Notes under the pieces: generated by a model
Databases searched by the model: none
What the model saw: the letters and a program-made list of their open reading frames with translations, nothing else
Told to the model about the DNA's origin: nothing
Program-made: the position numbers and the translations under genes
Part shown: piece after piece, positions 8,116 through 15,106 of the stretch
How the letters are laid out: the number at the start of each line of letters is the position of its first letter
Numbering within the stretch: position 1 is the first letter of the stretch
Assembly: GCA_020636405.1 (NCBI GenBank)
Contig: JACJXW010000004.1
Coordinates: 2,406,001 to 2,470,000, forward strand
Direction of reading: 5' to 3'
DNA from: Lewinellaceae bacterium
GTDB taxonomy: Bacteria > Bacteroidota > Bacteroidia > Chitinophagales > Saprospiraceae
DNA: 64,000 bases

Positions 8116-8445
8116 CTACTGTATCTCTAAAATACCCATATCTGGATCGTTCAAAAAATCGATGATTGCCTGCGCCTGAGATCTCAATAGATTTTCGATG
8201 TACTCTGTGGAAACATTACCGCTTCTTATCCACACGATTTTTGGCGGATATCCATTTAGGTTTTGAATGTCGTTAAAATCAGCATCCTTGGTCAAAATGT
8301 GGAGGTTATGGTGGGCGGCGTATTTCCAGATCGGGAGGTCATCTTCTTCGTCAAGGGAAACTTCCGCAACATGGAGGATGCCGGGGAACAGACTCCTCAG
8401 CGAAGGCGCCAGCTTGTAAGATAGATTGTTGTCAATAAGGAACAT
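8116..8445 (-). CDS. DUF5615 PIN-like protein (putative toxin)
   Basis: 109 residues from the ATG at 8445 (MFLIDNNLSYKLAPSLRSLF). The N-terminal D-x-N-LS pattern, the EEDDLPIWKYAAHHN segment and LTKDADFNDI are the acidic positions typical of DUF5615 PIN-like nucleases. This family is normally encoded right after a DUF433 gene, as here (13 bases apart), and the pair is regarded as toxin-antitoxin-like. RNase activity is inferred from the PIN-like fold only. Confidence 0.85.
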   Translation of the reverse strand: MFLIDNNLSYKLAPSLRSLFPGILHVAEVSLDEEDDLPIWKYAAHHNLHILTKDADFNDIQNLNGYPPKIVWIRSGNVSTEYIENLLRSQAQAIIDFLNDPDMGILEIQ

Positions 8446-8458
8446 ATAGATTGGAAAC

Positions 8459-8692
8459 TCAGGCAGCGGGTTTAATGATTGCTGTCTTCTTTTGCGTTTC
8501 AGCGGCATAGGCCAGGCAAGCCAGCACATCTTCCCGGGTCAGCTTCGGGAAATCGTCCAGAATTTCTTCGATGGTCATTCCGGAAGCGAGGTAGCTCAGA
8601 ACATCGCCCACTGTAATTCGCATTCTTCGAATACAGGGTTGGCCGTTTCGCTTTCCGGGCTCTATGGTAATGTGTTTCTTGTAGTCTACCAT
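8459..8692 (-). CDS. DUF433 protein (putative antitoxin)
   Basis: 77 residues from the ATG at 8692 (MVDYKKHITIEPGKRNGQPC). The sequence IRRMRITVGDVLSYLASGMT followed by IEEILDDFPKLTREDVLACL is the full DUF433 signature, a small winged-helix-like DNA-binding fold. It is the first gene of the pair with the PIN-like protein at 8116. The imperfect palindrome at 8771-8801, upstream of this start, is a candidate operator for autoregulation. Confidence 0.87.
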   Translation of the reverse strand: MVDYKKHITIEPGKRNGQPCIRRMRITVGDVLSYLASGMTIEEILDDFPKLTREDVLACLAYAAETQKKTAIIKPAA

Positions 8693-8770
8693 TGGCTTTT
8701 TCTTTGATCTTCTAAAGGTAACAAAAAATATGTGGCGCTCGTTTTGCTTTTGCACTTCTTTTGGCGTCAA

Positions 8771-8801
8771 GTTGGGGCGCAACTTCAAGTTGCACCCCAA
8801 C
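8771..8801. promoter_or_regulatory. Imperfect palindrome upstream of the DUF433/DUF5615 pair
   Basis: GTTGGGGCGCAACTT (8771-8785) and AAGTTGCACCCCAAC (8787-8801) are inverted copies with one mismatch and a one-base centre. A direct repeat CCCAACTTCT follows (8796-8820). It lies about 80 bases upstream of the antitoxin start and 30 bases before the promoter element at 8832. Likely a protein-binding site; function inferred. Confidence 0.5.
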
Positions 8802-8831
8802 TTCTTCCTACCCAACTTCTACCTAAAACCT

Positions 8832-8858
8832 GGGTGATGTTTCCGGTAAACGGGTATA
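8832..8858 (+). promoter_or_regulatory. Shared bipartite promoter-like element, site 1
   Basis: GGGTGA, 14 bases, then GGGTATA, preceded by an A-run (TAAAACCT). The start codon at 8879 is 20 bases downstream. The same arrangement with identical spacing occurs at 11572, 12115 and 13963. It resembles a two-box ECF sigma promoter rather than the Bacteroidota housekeeping consensus. Confidence 0.65.
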
Positions 8859-8878
8859 CACCATAAAACCCGTTCATT

Positions 8879-9466
8879 ATGGAAGCTTTTGAAATGCTGA
8901 TCCTTACCCGTAGCCTGGAGCGTATCGCAGCCACTTTTCTCGGAGGTGGCGCTATCTACATGGCCTACCGGCTTTTTATTAATCTACCTGATATCGACGG
9001 TGTCAGTGATAATTTTCGCTTTCGGCAGTACCTTTCCTTCCACATCATCAAAATTGGAATTGGGGCGGTGTTCATGATGTTTGGCGCCTTGATCATTCTT
9101 TTCTCTTTTTTTAAAGCCCCTACTCTTCAGAATATCAATAATGAAATGGCTTACTCTGGTTTTGGTAATGTTTCTCCAGCCAGTAAGCAAGAAGCGAGCC
9201 TGTTGGAGCCAGAACCTTTTGCCGACTATTTTATGGTACTGAATACTTTGCCGGATGACCTGAAAGCGGATCTGCCGGAAAGACGGCACAGAGGTGTCAC
9301 CTTATCTCTGTCGAGGGTAAAACTCAACCTCATGCTGGCGGTCTGGAATGAATCGCTTTGGGGCGACCCGGTAGCCTTTAAGAATTGGGTCTTTGACGGA
9401 GAACACCTGCCACCTCCTCAGCAGGTCAATGTAGATGCTGTCCATTTTTTCAATCAGAAAAACTAA
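8879..9466 (+). CDS. Two-TM membrane protein of unknown function
   Basis: 195 residues, not recognised. Two hydrophobic helices at ~17-33 (ATFLGGGAIYMAYRLFI) and ~57-79 (IGIGAVFMMFGALIILFSFF) are followed by a ~115-residue soluble domain (EPEPFADYFMVLNTLPDDLK ... VNVDAVHFFNQKN). No signal peptide. It sits immediately behind promoter-like element 1 and 4 bases before the HELGH peptidase gene, so the two are almost certainly one operon and may act together in the envelope. Confidence 0.75.
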   Translation: MEAFEMLILTRSLERIAATFLGGGAIYMAYRLFINLPDIDGVSDNFRFRQYLSFHIIKIGIGAVFMMFGALIILFSFFKAPTLQNINNEMAYSGFGNVSPASKQEASLLEPEPFADYFMVLNTLPDDLKADLPERRHRGVTLSLSRVKLNLMLAVWNESLWGDPVAFKNWVFDGEHLPPPQQVNVDAVHFFNQKN

Positions 9467-9470
9467 TACC

Positions 9471-10814
9471 ATGAAAGCGATCACCCAAATAACATATTTG
9501 TGCTGTTTTTGCCTGATACTTCCCCGGTTAGTGAATGCCCAATCCATAGGGAATATGTACGATTACAGTACCCTGCAAAGCCTGAAGGGAGAATATTCGG
9601 CTACCCTGGAGAAGTTTATGAAAAACAAACTTCCCCGCTACCTTACGACGGAGCAGCAACGTAAACTTTCTAATGTACAGCTTAATTTTCCTTTGCGTGG
9701 AAATGACTCGTATACAGATCCCTTTTGTTATTATGCTTACGCCGGCAGCCGTTCTATTACCATATCGATACAGTCACTGAAGTTTCTGGATGATCTGTGC
9801 CTGGCTTTTGCGTGGCTGTCGAATAATAACTACAGTATCGAAACCGTAACGGATTACGTTGCGATGATCCGTTACAAGAAACCAAATGAATTTTCCGGGG
9901 GGCGATACCCCAGGCCACTGGACGCTCTCGGCATTCCTGCCGGTGCAAAGCGCGACCCGGCAACCAGGGACCTGGCGCTCGCTCTGTTCCTGTCAGGGCA
10001 GGTATTTATCTTATGCCACGAGTTGGGGCACATTTATTACCAGCATCCCGGAAACCTTGGAGTTTCCAAAACGGAGTCCCGCTATAATGAAGCGAATGCA
10101 GACCGCTTTGCCTTGTCCATAATGAAGGAAATTCCTGTCTTGCCCATGGGCGCCTTGCTGTATTTTCAGCTTTATTCCCATTGGGATTGGGATAGAGAAG
10201 AATCCGCCTCCACCCACCCGCTCAATGCTAATCGCCTGATGAAAATTGGGGATTATCTGATGACCAACGCGAGCAGTTACGCCCGGGATCTGGATACCCG
10301 AAATGTTTCCAGTGTTGAAAAAGCGAAGGTGCATAGCCTGGCAAAAGGGTTCAAGTCGTTGGCTGCATTGCTCTCCGACAAAGAACTCCAGCAAAGTACA
10401 TTGATTGCCGCCCGCGATCGCGATCCTTCTACCCTGAAACCTCGGAAAAATGGTGGGTTACAAGCAATGCCTAAAACCTCAGAGGGTTCGTTCATCGGTT
10501 ATTATCAAGGCAGTTTTATTAAGTACGACATACACGGCAGAAAGGAACCTCCGTTACCGGTAGTGGTACACTTACAGTCGCGTGGAGGGATAGTAACCGG
10601 GCAGTTCAATTTTGGCCTCGGAGACGGGCTGATCACCAACGGCTGGAGAAAAGGCAATGCGCTTTACTTTAACTGGCAGTGGGGTGGCGCCTACGGTAGT
10701 GGCGTGCTTAACCTCAGCAATGAAGGGAAAAAACTATCCGGAACCTGGGGCTATAACCTACGTGGCAAAAGTTACAACTCCGGAGGTGGAGAATGGTTGC
10801 TGTACCAATATTAA
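9471..10814 (+). CDS. Secreted HELGH zinc peptidase of unknown family
   Basis: 447 residues from the ATG at 9471, with a signal peptide (MKAITQITYLCCFCLILPRL ... AQS). His183, Glu184 and His187 in CHELGHIYYQHPG form an HExxH site, with Glu207 in NEANADRFAL as the likely third zinc ligand, in the manner of M48-type peptidases. The last ~115 residues (GYYQGSFIKYDIHGRKEPPL ... GGEWLLYQY) look like a separate beta-rich domain. The start was chosen because it gives a clean signal peptide and follows the upstream stop by 4 bases. Its stop codon overlaps that of the convergent EAD11-like gene. Confidence 0.78.
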   Translation: MKAITQITYLCCFCLILPRLVNAQSIGNMYDYSTLQSLKGEYSATLEKFMKNKLPRYLTTEQQRKLSNVQLNFPLRGNDSYTDPFCYYAYAGSRSITISIQSLKFLDDLCLAFAWLSNNNYSIETVTDYVAMIRYKKPNEFSGGRYPRPLDALGIPAGAKRDPATRDLALALFLSGQVFILCHELGHIYYQHPGNLGVSKTESRYNEANADRFALSIMKEIPVLPMGALLYFQLYSHWDWDREESASTHPLNANRLMKIGDYLMTNASSYARDLDTRNVSSVEKAKVHSLAKGFKSLAALLSDKELQQSTLIAARDRDPSTLKPRKNGGLQAMPKTSEGSFIGYYQGSFIKYDIHGRKEPPLPVVVHLQSRGGIVTGQFNFGLGDGLITNGWRKGNALYFNWQWGGAYGSGVLNLSNEGKKLSGTWGYNLRGKSYNSGGGEWLLYQY

Positions 10815-11524
10815 TGCCGGGCCATCCATACAATGGTGATGATAATGGCAGTAGCCATCAGGAGCAGAGAAATTACGATAAGATAAATAGGAAGTTGCCG
10901 CCGGTGGCCGCTTTGCTTAAAGGCTTTTTCCAAAGCGTTTAGCTGTTGATACTGGGATGGTATCTCCGGAATTCTCATTGATTCCTGTATATGGGCTATG
11001 TGCTGTTCGGCCGATGCAATCAGCTCCGGGCTGGAATAATTAGCGCTGTGGCTTTTGGAAATGGTGGCAATACGGGCCATTTGTTCCTTTAGCTTAGTGA
11101 GCTGGCTTAAGCTGTCTCTTATGGTTTGGGGAAAATCAGGGGGCAGGGCTTCCCTTTTAAACACCTCTTCAATCTGTCGGGCCACTCCCCGGAAATGCTG
11201 GAAAAAAGGCTGGTTGAACTGGTAAAGCAATTTTGCTTCATTGATAGCCAGAATGGCTGATGCATTCGGGATGGGCTTTCCCGTTTTCTCTGCTTGTGCT
11301 TCAGATAACAACTCCAGGTAGCCGTGTATCACCCGGTTGAGTTCCACTGTGCCATCCCTGAGGTTTAGCCGCTGTTCTTTTTCCAACCTTTGGAATTGAC
11401 TTTTGAGCAACAGCAACTCATCCAGGTAAGTCTTTCCAAAGAGCTGCGGATTTGCTTCGCCTACAGTAAATGCTTCTTTTAATTCTCCTTGAGCAATCAG
11501 GTGTTTAATGGAGGGAATGTCCAT
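10811..11524 (-). CDS. Membrane protein with an N-terminal EAD11-like effector-associated domain
   Basis: 237 residues. The first ~80 (IKHLIAQGELKEAFTVGE, then LLLLKSQFQRLEKEQRLNL) match the pattern of effector-associated domain 11: an LI..G...KA helix followed by LL.....RL....R.. and an N.I...YLELL helix. EADs are small helical adaptors that link sensors to effectors such as CHAT or caspase-like proteases in bacterial conflict systems. A helical linker follows, then one C-terminal TM (YLIVISLLLMATAIIITIVW), anchoring the protein with the EAD in the cytoplasm. It is convergent with the HELGH peptidase. No effector domain is fused, so it may be an adaptor for another protein. Family assignment is by eye. 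Confidence 0.6.
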   Translation of the reverse strand: MDIPSIKHLIAQGELKEAFTVGEANPQLFGKTYLDELLLLKSQFQRLEKEQRLNLRDGTVELNRVIHGYLELLSEAQAEKTGKPIPNASAILAINEAKLLYQFNQPFFQHFRGVARQIEEVFKREALPPDFPQTIRDSLSQLTKLKEQMARIATISKSHSANYSSPELIASAEQHIAHIQESMRIPEIPSQYQQLNALEKAFKQSGHRRQLPIYLIVISLLLMATAIIITIVWMARH

Positions 11525-11571
11525 CCTTTTTATGATAAAGATATGTTTTTCTGAAAAAAAATCTCAAAAGT

Positions 11572-11598
11572 GGGTGATGTGCTGCGAAGCCGGGTATA
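11572..11598 (+). promoter_or_regulatory. Shared bipartite promoter-like element, site 2
   Basis: GGGTGA-N14-GGGTATA, preceded by CAAAAGT; 36 bases upstream of the start at 11635. Both boxes are identical to site 1. Confidence 0.65.
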
Positions 11599-11634
11599 GA
11601 GAAGTATAAATGCTTAAATCAAAAACACTAAGTT

Positions 11635-12084
11635 ATGCGAAAGCCAAGCTGCTTTTTAGTCATTATTGCCCTCTTTTTGATGGGGAGTATAAATGCTGTA
11701 ACTGCGCAAGAATCAACTACCAGGTATATTGGCCAGGGTTATTTATATGGCAATCCTGCCCGTATAGAGTACTCAGGGTCATGGTATGACAAAAGCTATA
11801 ATTATCGTGATTATTCTGATCTGGAGATTAAGAGATCAAGGCATTCTGGTGCTAACTACTCCGGTAAAATTTACCTCGATCAAGGAACCATTGATATTAG
11901 CATAAGTGAATCCGATGGCTCTGCAATTATCTTTATGGGGCCCAAAATGCAATCATACGACCTCTTCACTCAATACGATTCCTACTCTGGAACTTATTTC
12001 TTGTCCATCTGGACCAGTAGTTTAAAATTAATTAATCCGGGCCCAGTTGTGGAAGTCGGCCGGTTTCAGGTGAAAAAACAGTAA
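11635..12084 (+). CDS. Small secreted protein of unknown function
   Basis: 149 residues, not recognised. Signal peptide MRKPSCFLVIIALFLMGSIN with cleavage near AQES. The mature part is rich in Tyr and Ser with alternating beta-strand pattern (TRYIGQGYLYGNPARIEYSG, SGTYFLSIWTSSLKLINPG), suggesting a small beta-barrel or sandwich; no cysteines remain in it. It is the only complete gene behind promoter-like element 2 and is divergent from the EAD11-like protein. Confidence 0.75.
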   Translation: MRKPSCFLVIIALFLMGSINAVTAQESTTRYIGQGYLYGNPARIEYSGSWYDKSYNYRDYSDLEIKRSRHSGANYSGKIYLDQGTIDISISESDGSAIIFMGPKMQSYDLFTQYDSYSGTYFLSIWTSSLKLINPGPVVEVGRFQVKKQ

Positions 12085-12114
12085 AAATATTTCTATTAAT
12101 TTTTTCGAAAAACC

Positions 12115-12141
12115 GGGTGAGAAATTTCGATGATGGGAATA
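12115..12141 (+). promoter_or_regulatory. Shared bipartite promoter-like element, site 3
   Basis: GGGTGA-N14-GGGAATA, preceded by GAAAAACC; 50 bases upstream of the 28-codon reading frame at 12192 and also in position to drive 12465-13764. Confidence 0.6.
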
Positions 12142-12191
12142 ATAGAGTGAAGACAAACTTATAAAGTTCTTAATTCGAACATCTTATTAGG

Positions 12192-12278
12192 ATGGAAAAT
12201 ACTATTAACGCCATTATGGTGATTTTAGCCCTATTATCTAGCTTAAGCTTTTATCAGGACAAGCTTCCAGCAAAGTGA
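12192..12278 (+). CDS. Possible 28-residue hydrophobic peptide
   Basis: MENTINAIMVILALLSSLSF followed by YQDKLPAK and TGA. The core is hydrophobic enough for a membrane or signal-like segment. It is the first ATG reading frame behind promoter-like element 3. Such a short frame can arise by chance, so this is tentative; it could be a small membrane peptide or a leader. Confidence 0.3.
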   Translation: MENTINAIMVILALLSSLSFYQDKLPAK

Positions 12279-12287
12279 GGGGCAGCC

Positions 12288-12318
12288 GTCAAGTGACAAC
12301 TTGGGGTTGTCTCTTGAC
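12288..12318. repeat. 13-bp inverted repeat (hairpin)
   Basis: GTCAAGTGACAAC (12288-12300) and GTTGTCTCTTGAC (12306-12318) with one mismatch and a 5-base loop TTGGG. Only TTTGC follows, so it is a weak terminator at best; it may also be an attenuator or operator between 12192 and 12465. Confidence 0.5.
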
Positions 12319-12464
12319 TTTGCAACGCTGCCGACTTCCTTTACCGCCCAGTTTTTGACGCAACCATGTTCCTTTTGTCCAAGCCGGGAAATTCATCAAA
12401 AATTTTCCAAAGTTGGGGTACAGGAGGGTGCAAATACATTTTAATCATTATAAAACTTTATGCC

Positions 12465-12605
12465 ATGAAAAATTGGATCAAAATGGTTTGCCTGTTTGCC
12501 GGATTGATGCTTATGGCTAATGCCGCAGAAGCGCAATATACTACTGGCGTTTATGTGAACAACCAGGAGCTTAACGTGCAGACAATTAATCAATTACAGC
12601 AATAA
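12465..12605 (+). CDS. Short secreted peptide, possibly the broken 5' end of a larger gene
   Basis: 46 residues: MKNWIKMVCLFAGLMLMANA, then AEAQYTTGVYVNNQELNVQTINQLQQ. A clear signal peptide with cleavage after AEA is followed by only ~25 residues. After the stop, the next frame stays protein-like for 22 codons (IIRNGSDVILRNSDGEVIHT), then stops at 12670, and the lectin frame starts after that. This suggests that an originally longer secreted protein has been broken by frame changes, but an intact short peptide cannot be excluded. Confidence 0.5.
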   Translation: MKNWIKMVCLFAGLMLMANAAEAQYTTGVYVNNQELNVQTINQLQQ

Positions 12606-12726
12606 TCCGGAATGGAAGTGATGTTATCCTCAGAAATAGCGATGGGGAGGTAATTCATACTTCATTTTAAGCATATGCTGAATTGCTGCTCATTTGCAGC
12701 TATTGTTTAACGAAAACCAAGTTGTT

Positions 12727-13764
12727 ATGTTTGTGGATCTAAAATTTGATTACCTTAATGCCTTAAGCACCAGCGATCAGGGTGTTAACAATCGGGACGA
12801 GGTGTACTGTATGGTAGTAGGAGCGTCTTCCCAAGGCCGAATTCAAATCCCGCGTATTCCTTCAAAAAGCCGTGATCCGGACTATTTCCCATTGCATAAG
12901 GGAGATAGTATCAATAATCAACTGCTTTGGAACGGCTACATTGGGCCAGGGGAACAGGCCGCCCTTACCATCTTGGTCCGGGAGCAGGATAATGGCCAAC
13001 TTCCTTCTATTGGCAATATGTTGTCTGCAGTTGCTTCTGGTATAGGCAATCTTTTAATCGGCCGTATTGATAATGTCTTGGAAGCAGTCGGCGACCTTGC
13101 TGTTTCTGCTGCCCAACTCGTTGACTCCATTGGTGCGGACAGCGACCAGACTATCGCTGCTTTTGTGGTCTGGATCGAAAACGACAATGGTACTCTTAAA
13201 GCGCATTGGAAAGATGCGCGCTACACCAATATCGCTGCAAACGGTAACCAGGCGGTTATCAATGCCAACGGCGAAGGAGGATCTACGTATTCTATGCGTG
13301 CTTCTGTCAGCAAGGAACACTTGCCAATGATCATTTCTGTCAATAGTGGTAAAGCACTGGATATCGCAGGTGGCTCGCGGGCGTCCGGAGCCAATTTGCA
13401 ACAGTATACTATCCATGGAAGGGCTAATCAACGCTGGAAATTAAAATACCTGGGTGTCGGATCAGCCTATCCTCTTAATCCTGGCTTTTACCCTCGTTTC
13501 GCTATCCTGAACGAGAACAGTGGACAGGCCCTTGATGTAGCTGGCGGCGACACAAATAATGGGGCTAATATCCAGCAGTACCGATCGCACTATGGCCCGA
13601 ACCAAACCTGGTTTCTGGTCCCGCGGTCTGGAAGTTTCGTACTACTCAATCGGCATAGCCGGAAAGTCATGGATGTACGGCGAGCCAGCAAAGAAGATCA
13701 GGCGAATGTCTTGCAATGGTCCTTCCACGGTGGTGCTAATCAGCTTTGGGAAATACGGTACTAA
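12727..13764 (+). CDS. Ricin-type beta-trefoil lectin protein with unknown N-terminal domain
   Basis: 345 residues from the ATG at 12727 (a TTG at 12694 is in frame). The C-terminal ~145 residues are a ricin B-like carbohydrate-binding trefoil with all three QxW motifs (NQRWKL, NQTWFL, NQLWEI) and three SGKALDIAGG-type repeats. The first ~190 residues are not recognised; strands such as VDLKFDYLNALSTSDQG and AALTILVREQDNG suggest a beta-sandwich, followed by a hydrophobic helix around MLSAVASGIGNLLIGRI. There is no signal peptide in this frame although its neighbours are secreted; the signal peptide at 12465 may once have belonged to it. It may bind glycans on the surface or on prey or competitor cells. 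Confidence 0.75.
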   Translation: MFVDLKFDYLNALSTSDQGVNNRDEVYCMVVGASSQGRIQIPRIPSKSRDPDYFPLHKGDSINNQLLWNGYIGPGEQAALTILVREQDNGQLPSIGNMLSAVASGIGNLLIGRIDNVLEAVGDLAVSAAQLVDSIGADSDQTIAAFVVWIENDNGTLKAHWKDARYTNIAANGNQAVINANGEGGSTYSMRASVSKEHLPMIISVNSGKALDIAGGSRASGANLQQYTIHGRANQRWKLKYLGVGSAYPLNPGFYPRFAILNENSGQALDVAGGDTNNGANIQQYRSHYGPNQTWFLVPRSGSFVLLNRHSRKVMDVRRASKEDQANVLQWSFHGGANQLWEIRY

Positions 13765-13820
13765 AGCCAAAGGCTGGGAGTGCCTGGTCAACCAAACCGG
13801 GCACTCCTTATTATTTCACC

Positions 13821-13863
13821 ATTTAACGTGAATTCGGAGATTTTCCCTGAACTCACGTTAAAT
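13821..13863. repeat. 11-bp perfect inverted repeat downstream of the lectin gene
   Basis: ATTTAACGTGA (13821-13831) and TCACGTTAAAT (13853-13863), 21 bases apart. A second 9-bp pair, TCGGAGATT (13834-13842) and AATCTCCGA (13898-13906), interlocks with it, so the two could form alternative structures before the terminator at 13909. Confidence 0.55.
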
Positions 13864-13908
13864 TACACAGTACTTAGGAGCCTTACATTTAGTTATGAAT
13901 CTCCGATG

Positions 13909-13941
13909 CCCTTCGCCAATCTTCTGGTGAAGGGTTTTTTT
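13909..13941 (+). terminator. Rho-independent terminator after the lectin gene
   Basis: CCCTTCGCCA/TGGTGAAGGG stem (one G-T pair), 6-base loop, then seven T. Nearly the same stem sequence recurs in the terminator at 16546. Confidence 0.9.
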
Positions 13942-13962
13942 GTCAAAAAAATACTCAAAACC

Positions 13963-13989
13963 AGGTGACATTTTCCAACCAACGGAATA
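13963..13989 (+). promoter_or_regulatory. Shared bipartite promoter-like element, site 4
   Basis: AGGTGA-N14-CGGAATA, preceded by CAAAACC; 89 bases upstream of the start at 14079 and just past a strong terminator, so a new transcript is expected to begin here. Confidence 0.65.
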
Positions 13990-14078
13990 ACAGGGAAACA
14001 GGCACACATACATCCTGTATATCCCGGACGCCAAATCATTAACACAATACTATTCTATCACCATCAAAATTCACCAAA

Positions 14079-15026
14079 ATGAAACAGATGAAATTGTTTT
14101 TTGTACTCCTGCTTTCTTTGACCGCCCAGTGGAGCTTTGCTCAGTGGTATTACAATGGCCCCTCTATTTTGTATACTTACGATAGGATTGGGATCGGCAC
14201 CTATAATCCAAGTAATCCACTGGAGGTCAAGGGGCAAGAAGGTATTCGCCTGACCGGTAACAGCCATCCGAATGATGCTTTTATGCTGCTGCAACCAGAT
14301 GTGGATGTTTCCGCTCTCAACCCTGGCGGCACTACCCATGCAGCCCGGATCACGGGAAGACGGTTAGGCCACCTGGTGATCGATATCGAGGCCAATGACG
14401 CCAAGGATGCCTTCGCTATCCGTACCGACCGGGACTTCGACGGAATGGTTGACAATATCGCTATGGTGGTTCAGCCCTCAGGTAATGTTGGTGTCGGCAC
14501 CATTGCCCCTGCACAAAAGTTAGATGTTGCGGGAAATATCAGGGTTAGGGGCTCAAACGGAATTGCCAGAGTGATGAACGGTGATTCAAACGAGTTTATT
14601 CAGTTTGATGCCAATGATGAAAGTATTAGCTTTTACAGCAATGATAATGAGGCGCTGAGAATTGTAAATGGCGGAATGGTCGCTATTGGCACCAATGAGG
14701 TTATCTCCGGCTACAAACTCGCCGTGGACGGCAAGGTCATCTGCGAAGAGCTGCGCGTCAAGCTTTCCCAGAACTGGCCCGACTACGTCTTTGCCGAAGA
14801 TTATGAGCTGATGCCTCTGGAAGAGGTGGAGCGATCCATTAAGGAAAACGGCCACCTGCCCGGCATTCCAAGCGCCGACGAAGTCGAAAAGGAAGGCGGC
14901 ATTGAGGTCGGTGAGATGCAGCGTCTGATGCTGGAGAAGATGGAGGAACTGACCCTGCACCTGATCGAGCTGAAGAAGGAGAATGAGCAACTGAGAGAAG
15001 AACTGCAGGAACTGAAGAAGCAGTAA
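14079..15026 (+). CDS. Tail-fibre-like secreted protein with C-terminal coiled coil
   Basis: 315 residues with a signal peptide (MKQMKLFFVLLLSLTAQWSF, cleavage after FAQ). It contains repeated IGIGT-x-P-x-PLEVKG / VGVGTIAPAQKLDVAGNI motifs, as in phage tail-fibre and trimeric surface proteins, and the Bacteroidota-typical end NWPDYVFAEDYELMPLEEVE ... HLPGIPSADEV ... GEMQRLMLEKMEELTLHLIE, finishing in a heptad coiled coil (LKKENEQLREELQELKKQ) that probably trimerises it. No T9SS domain. Element 4 precedes it, and the astacin gene follows after 80 bases, probably as an operon. Confidence 0.85.
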   Translation: MKQMKLFFVLLLSLTAQWSFAQWYYNGPSILYTYDRIGIGTYNPSNPLEVKGQEGIRLTGNSHPNDAFMLLQPDVDVSALNPGGTTHAARITGRRLGHLVIDIEANDAKDAFAIRTDRDFDGMVDNIAMVVQPSGNVGVGTIAPAQKLDVAGNIRVRGSNGIARVMNGDSNEFIQFDANDESISFYSNDNEALRIVNGGMVAIGTNEVISGYKLAVDGKVICEELRVKLSQNWPDYVFAEDYELMPLEEVERSIKENGHLPGIPSADEVEKEGGIEVGEMQRLMLEKMEELTLHLIELKKENEQLREELQELKKQ

Positions 15027-15106
15027 AGGCCCTTTCCTTCGGTTCTTCCCGGCCGCGGAAAGGCCCTGGTTGAGCCGCCATTTTTTAACCTGAAAAAGAA
15101 AAGATC

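Noticed and set aside
8832..8858. Reading the shared element as a Bacteroidota housekeeping promoter
   Set aside because: Neither TTTG nor TAnnTTTG is present at the right spacing, and the two GG-containing boxes recur with 14-base spacing.
13780..13968. 62-codon frame downstream of the lectin gene
   Set aside because: It spans inverted repeats and a strong terminator, and its sequence has no protein-like features.
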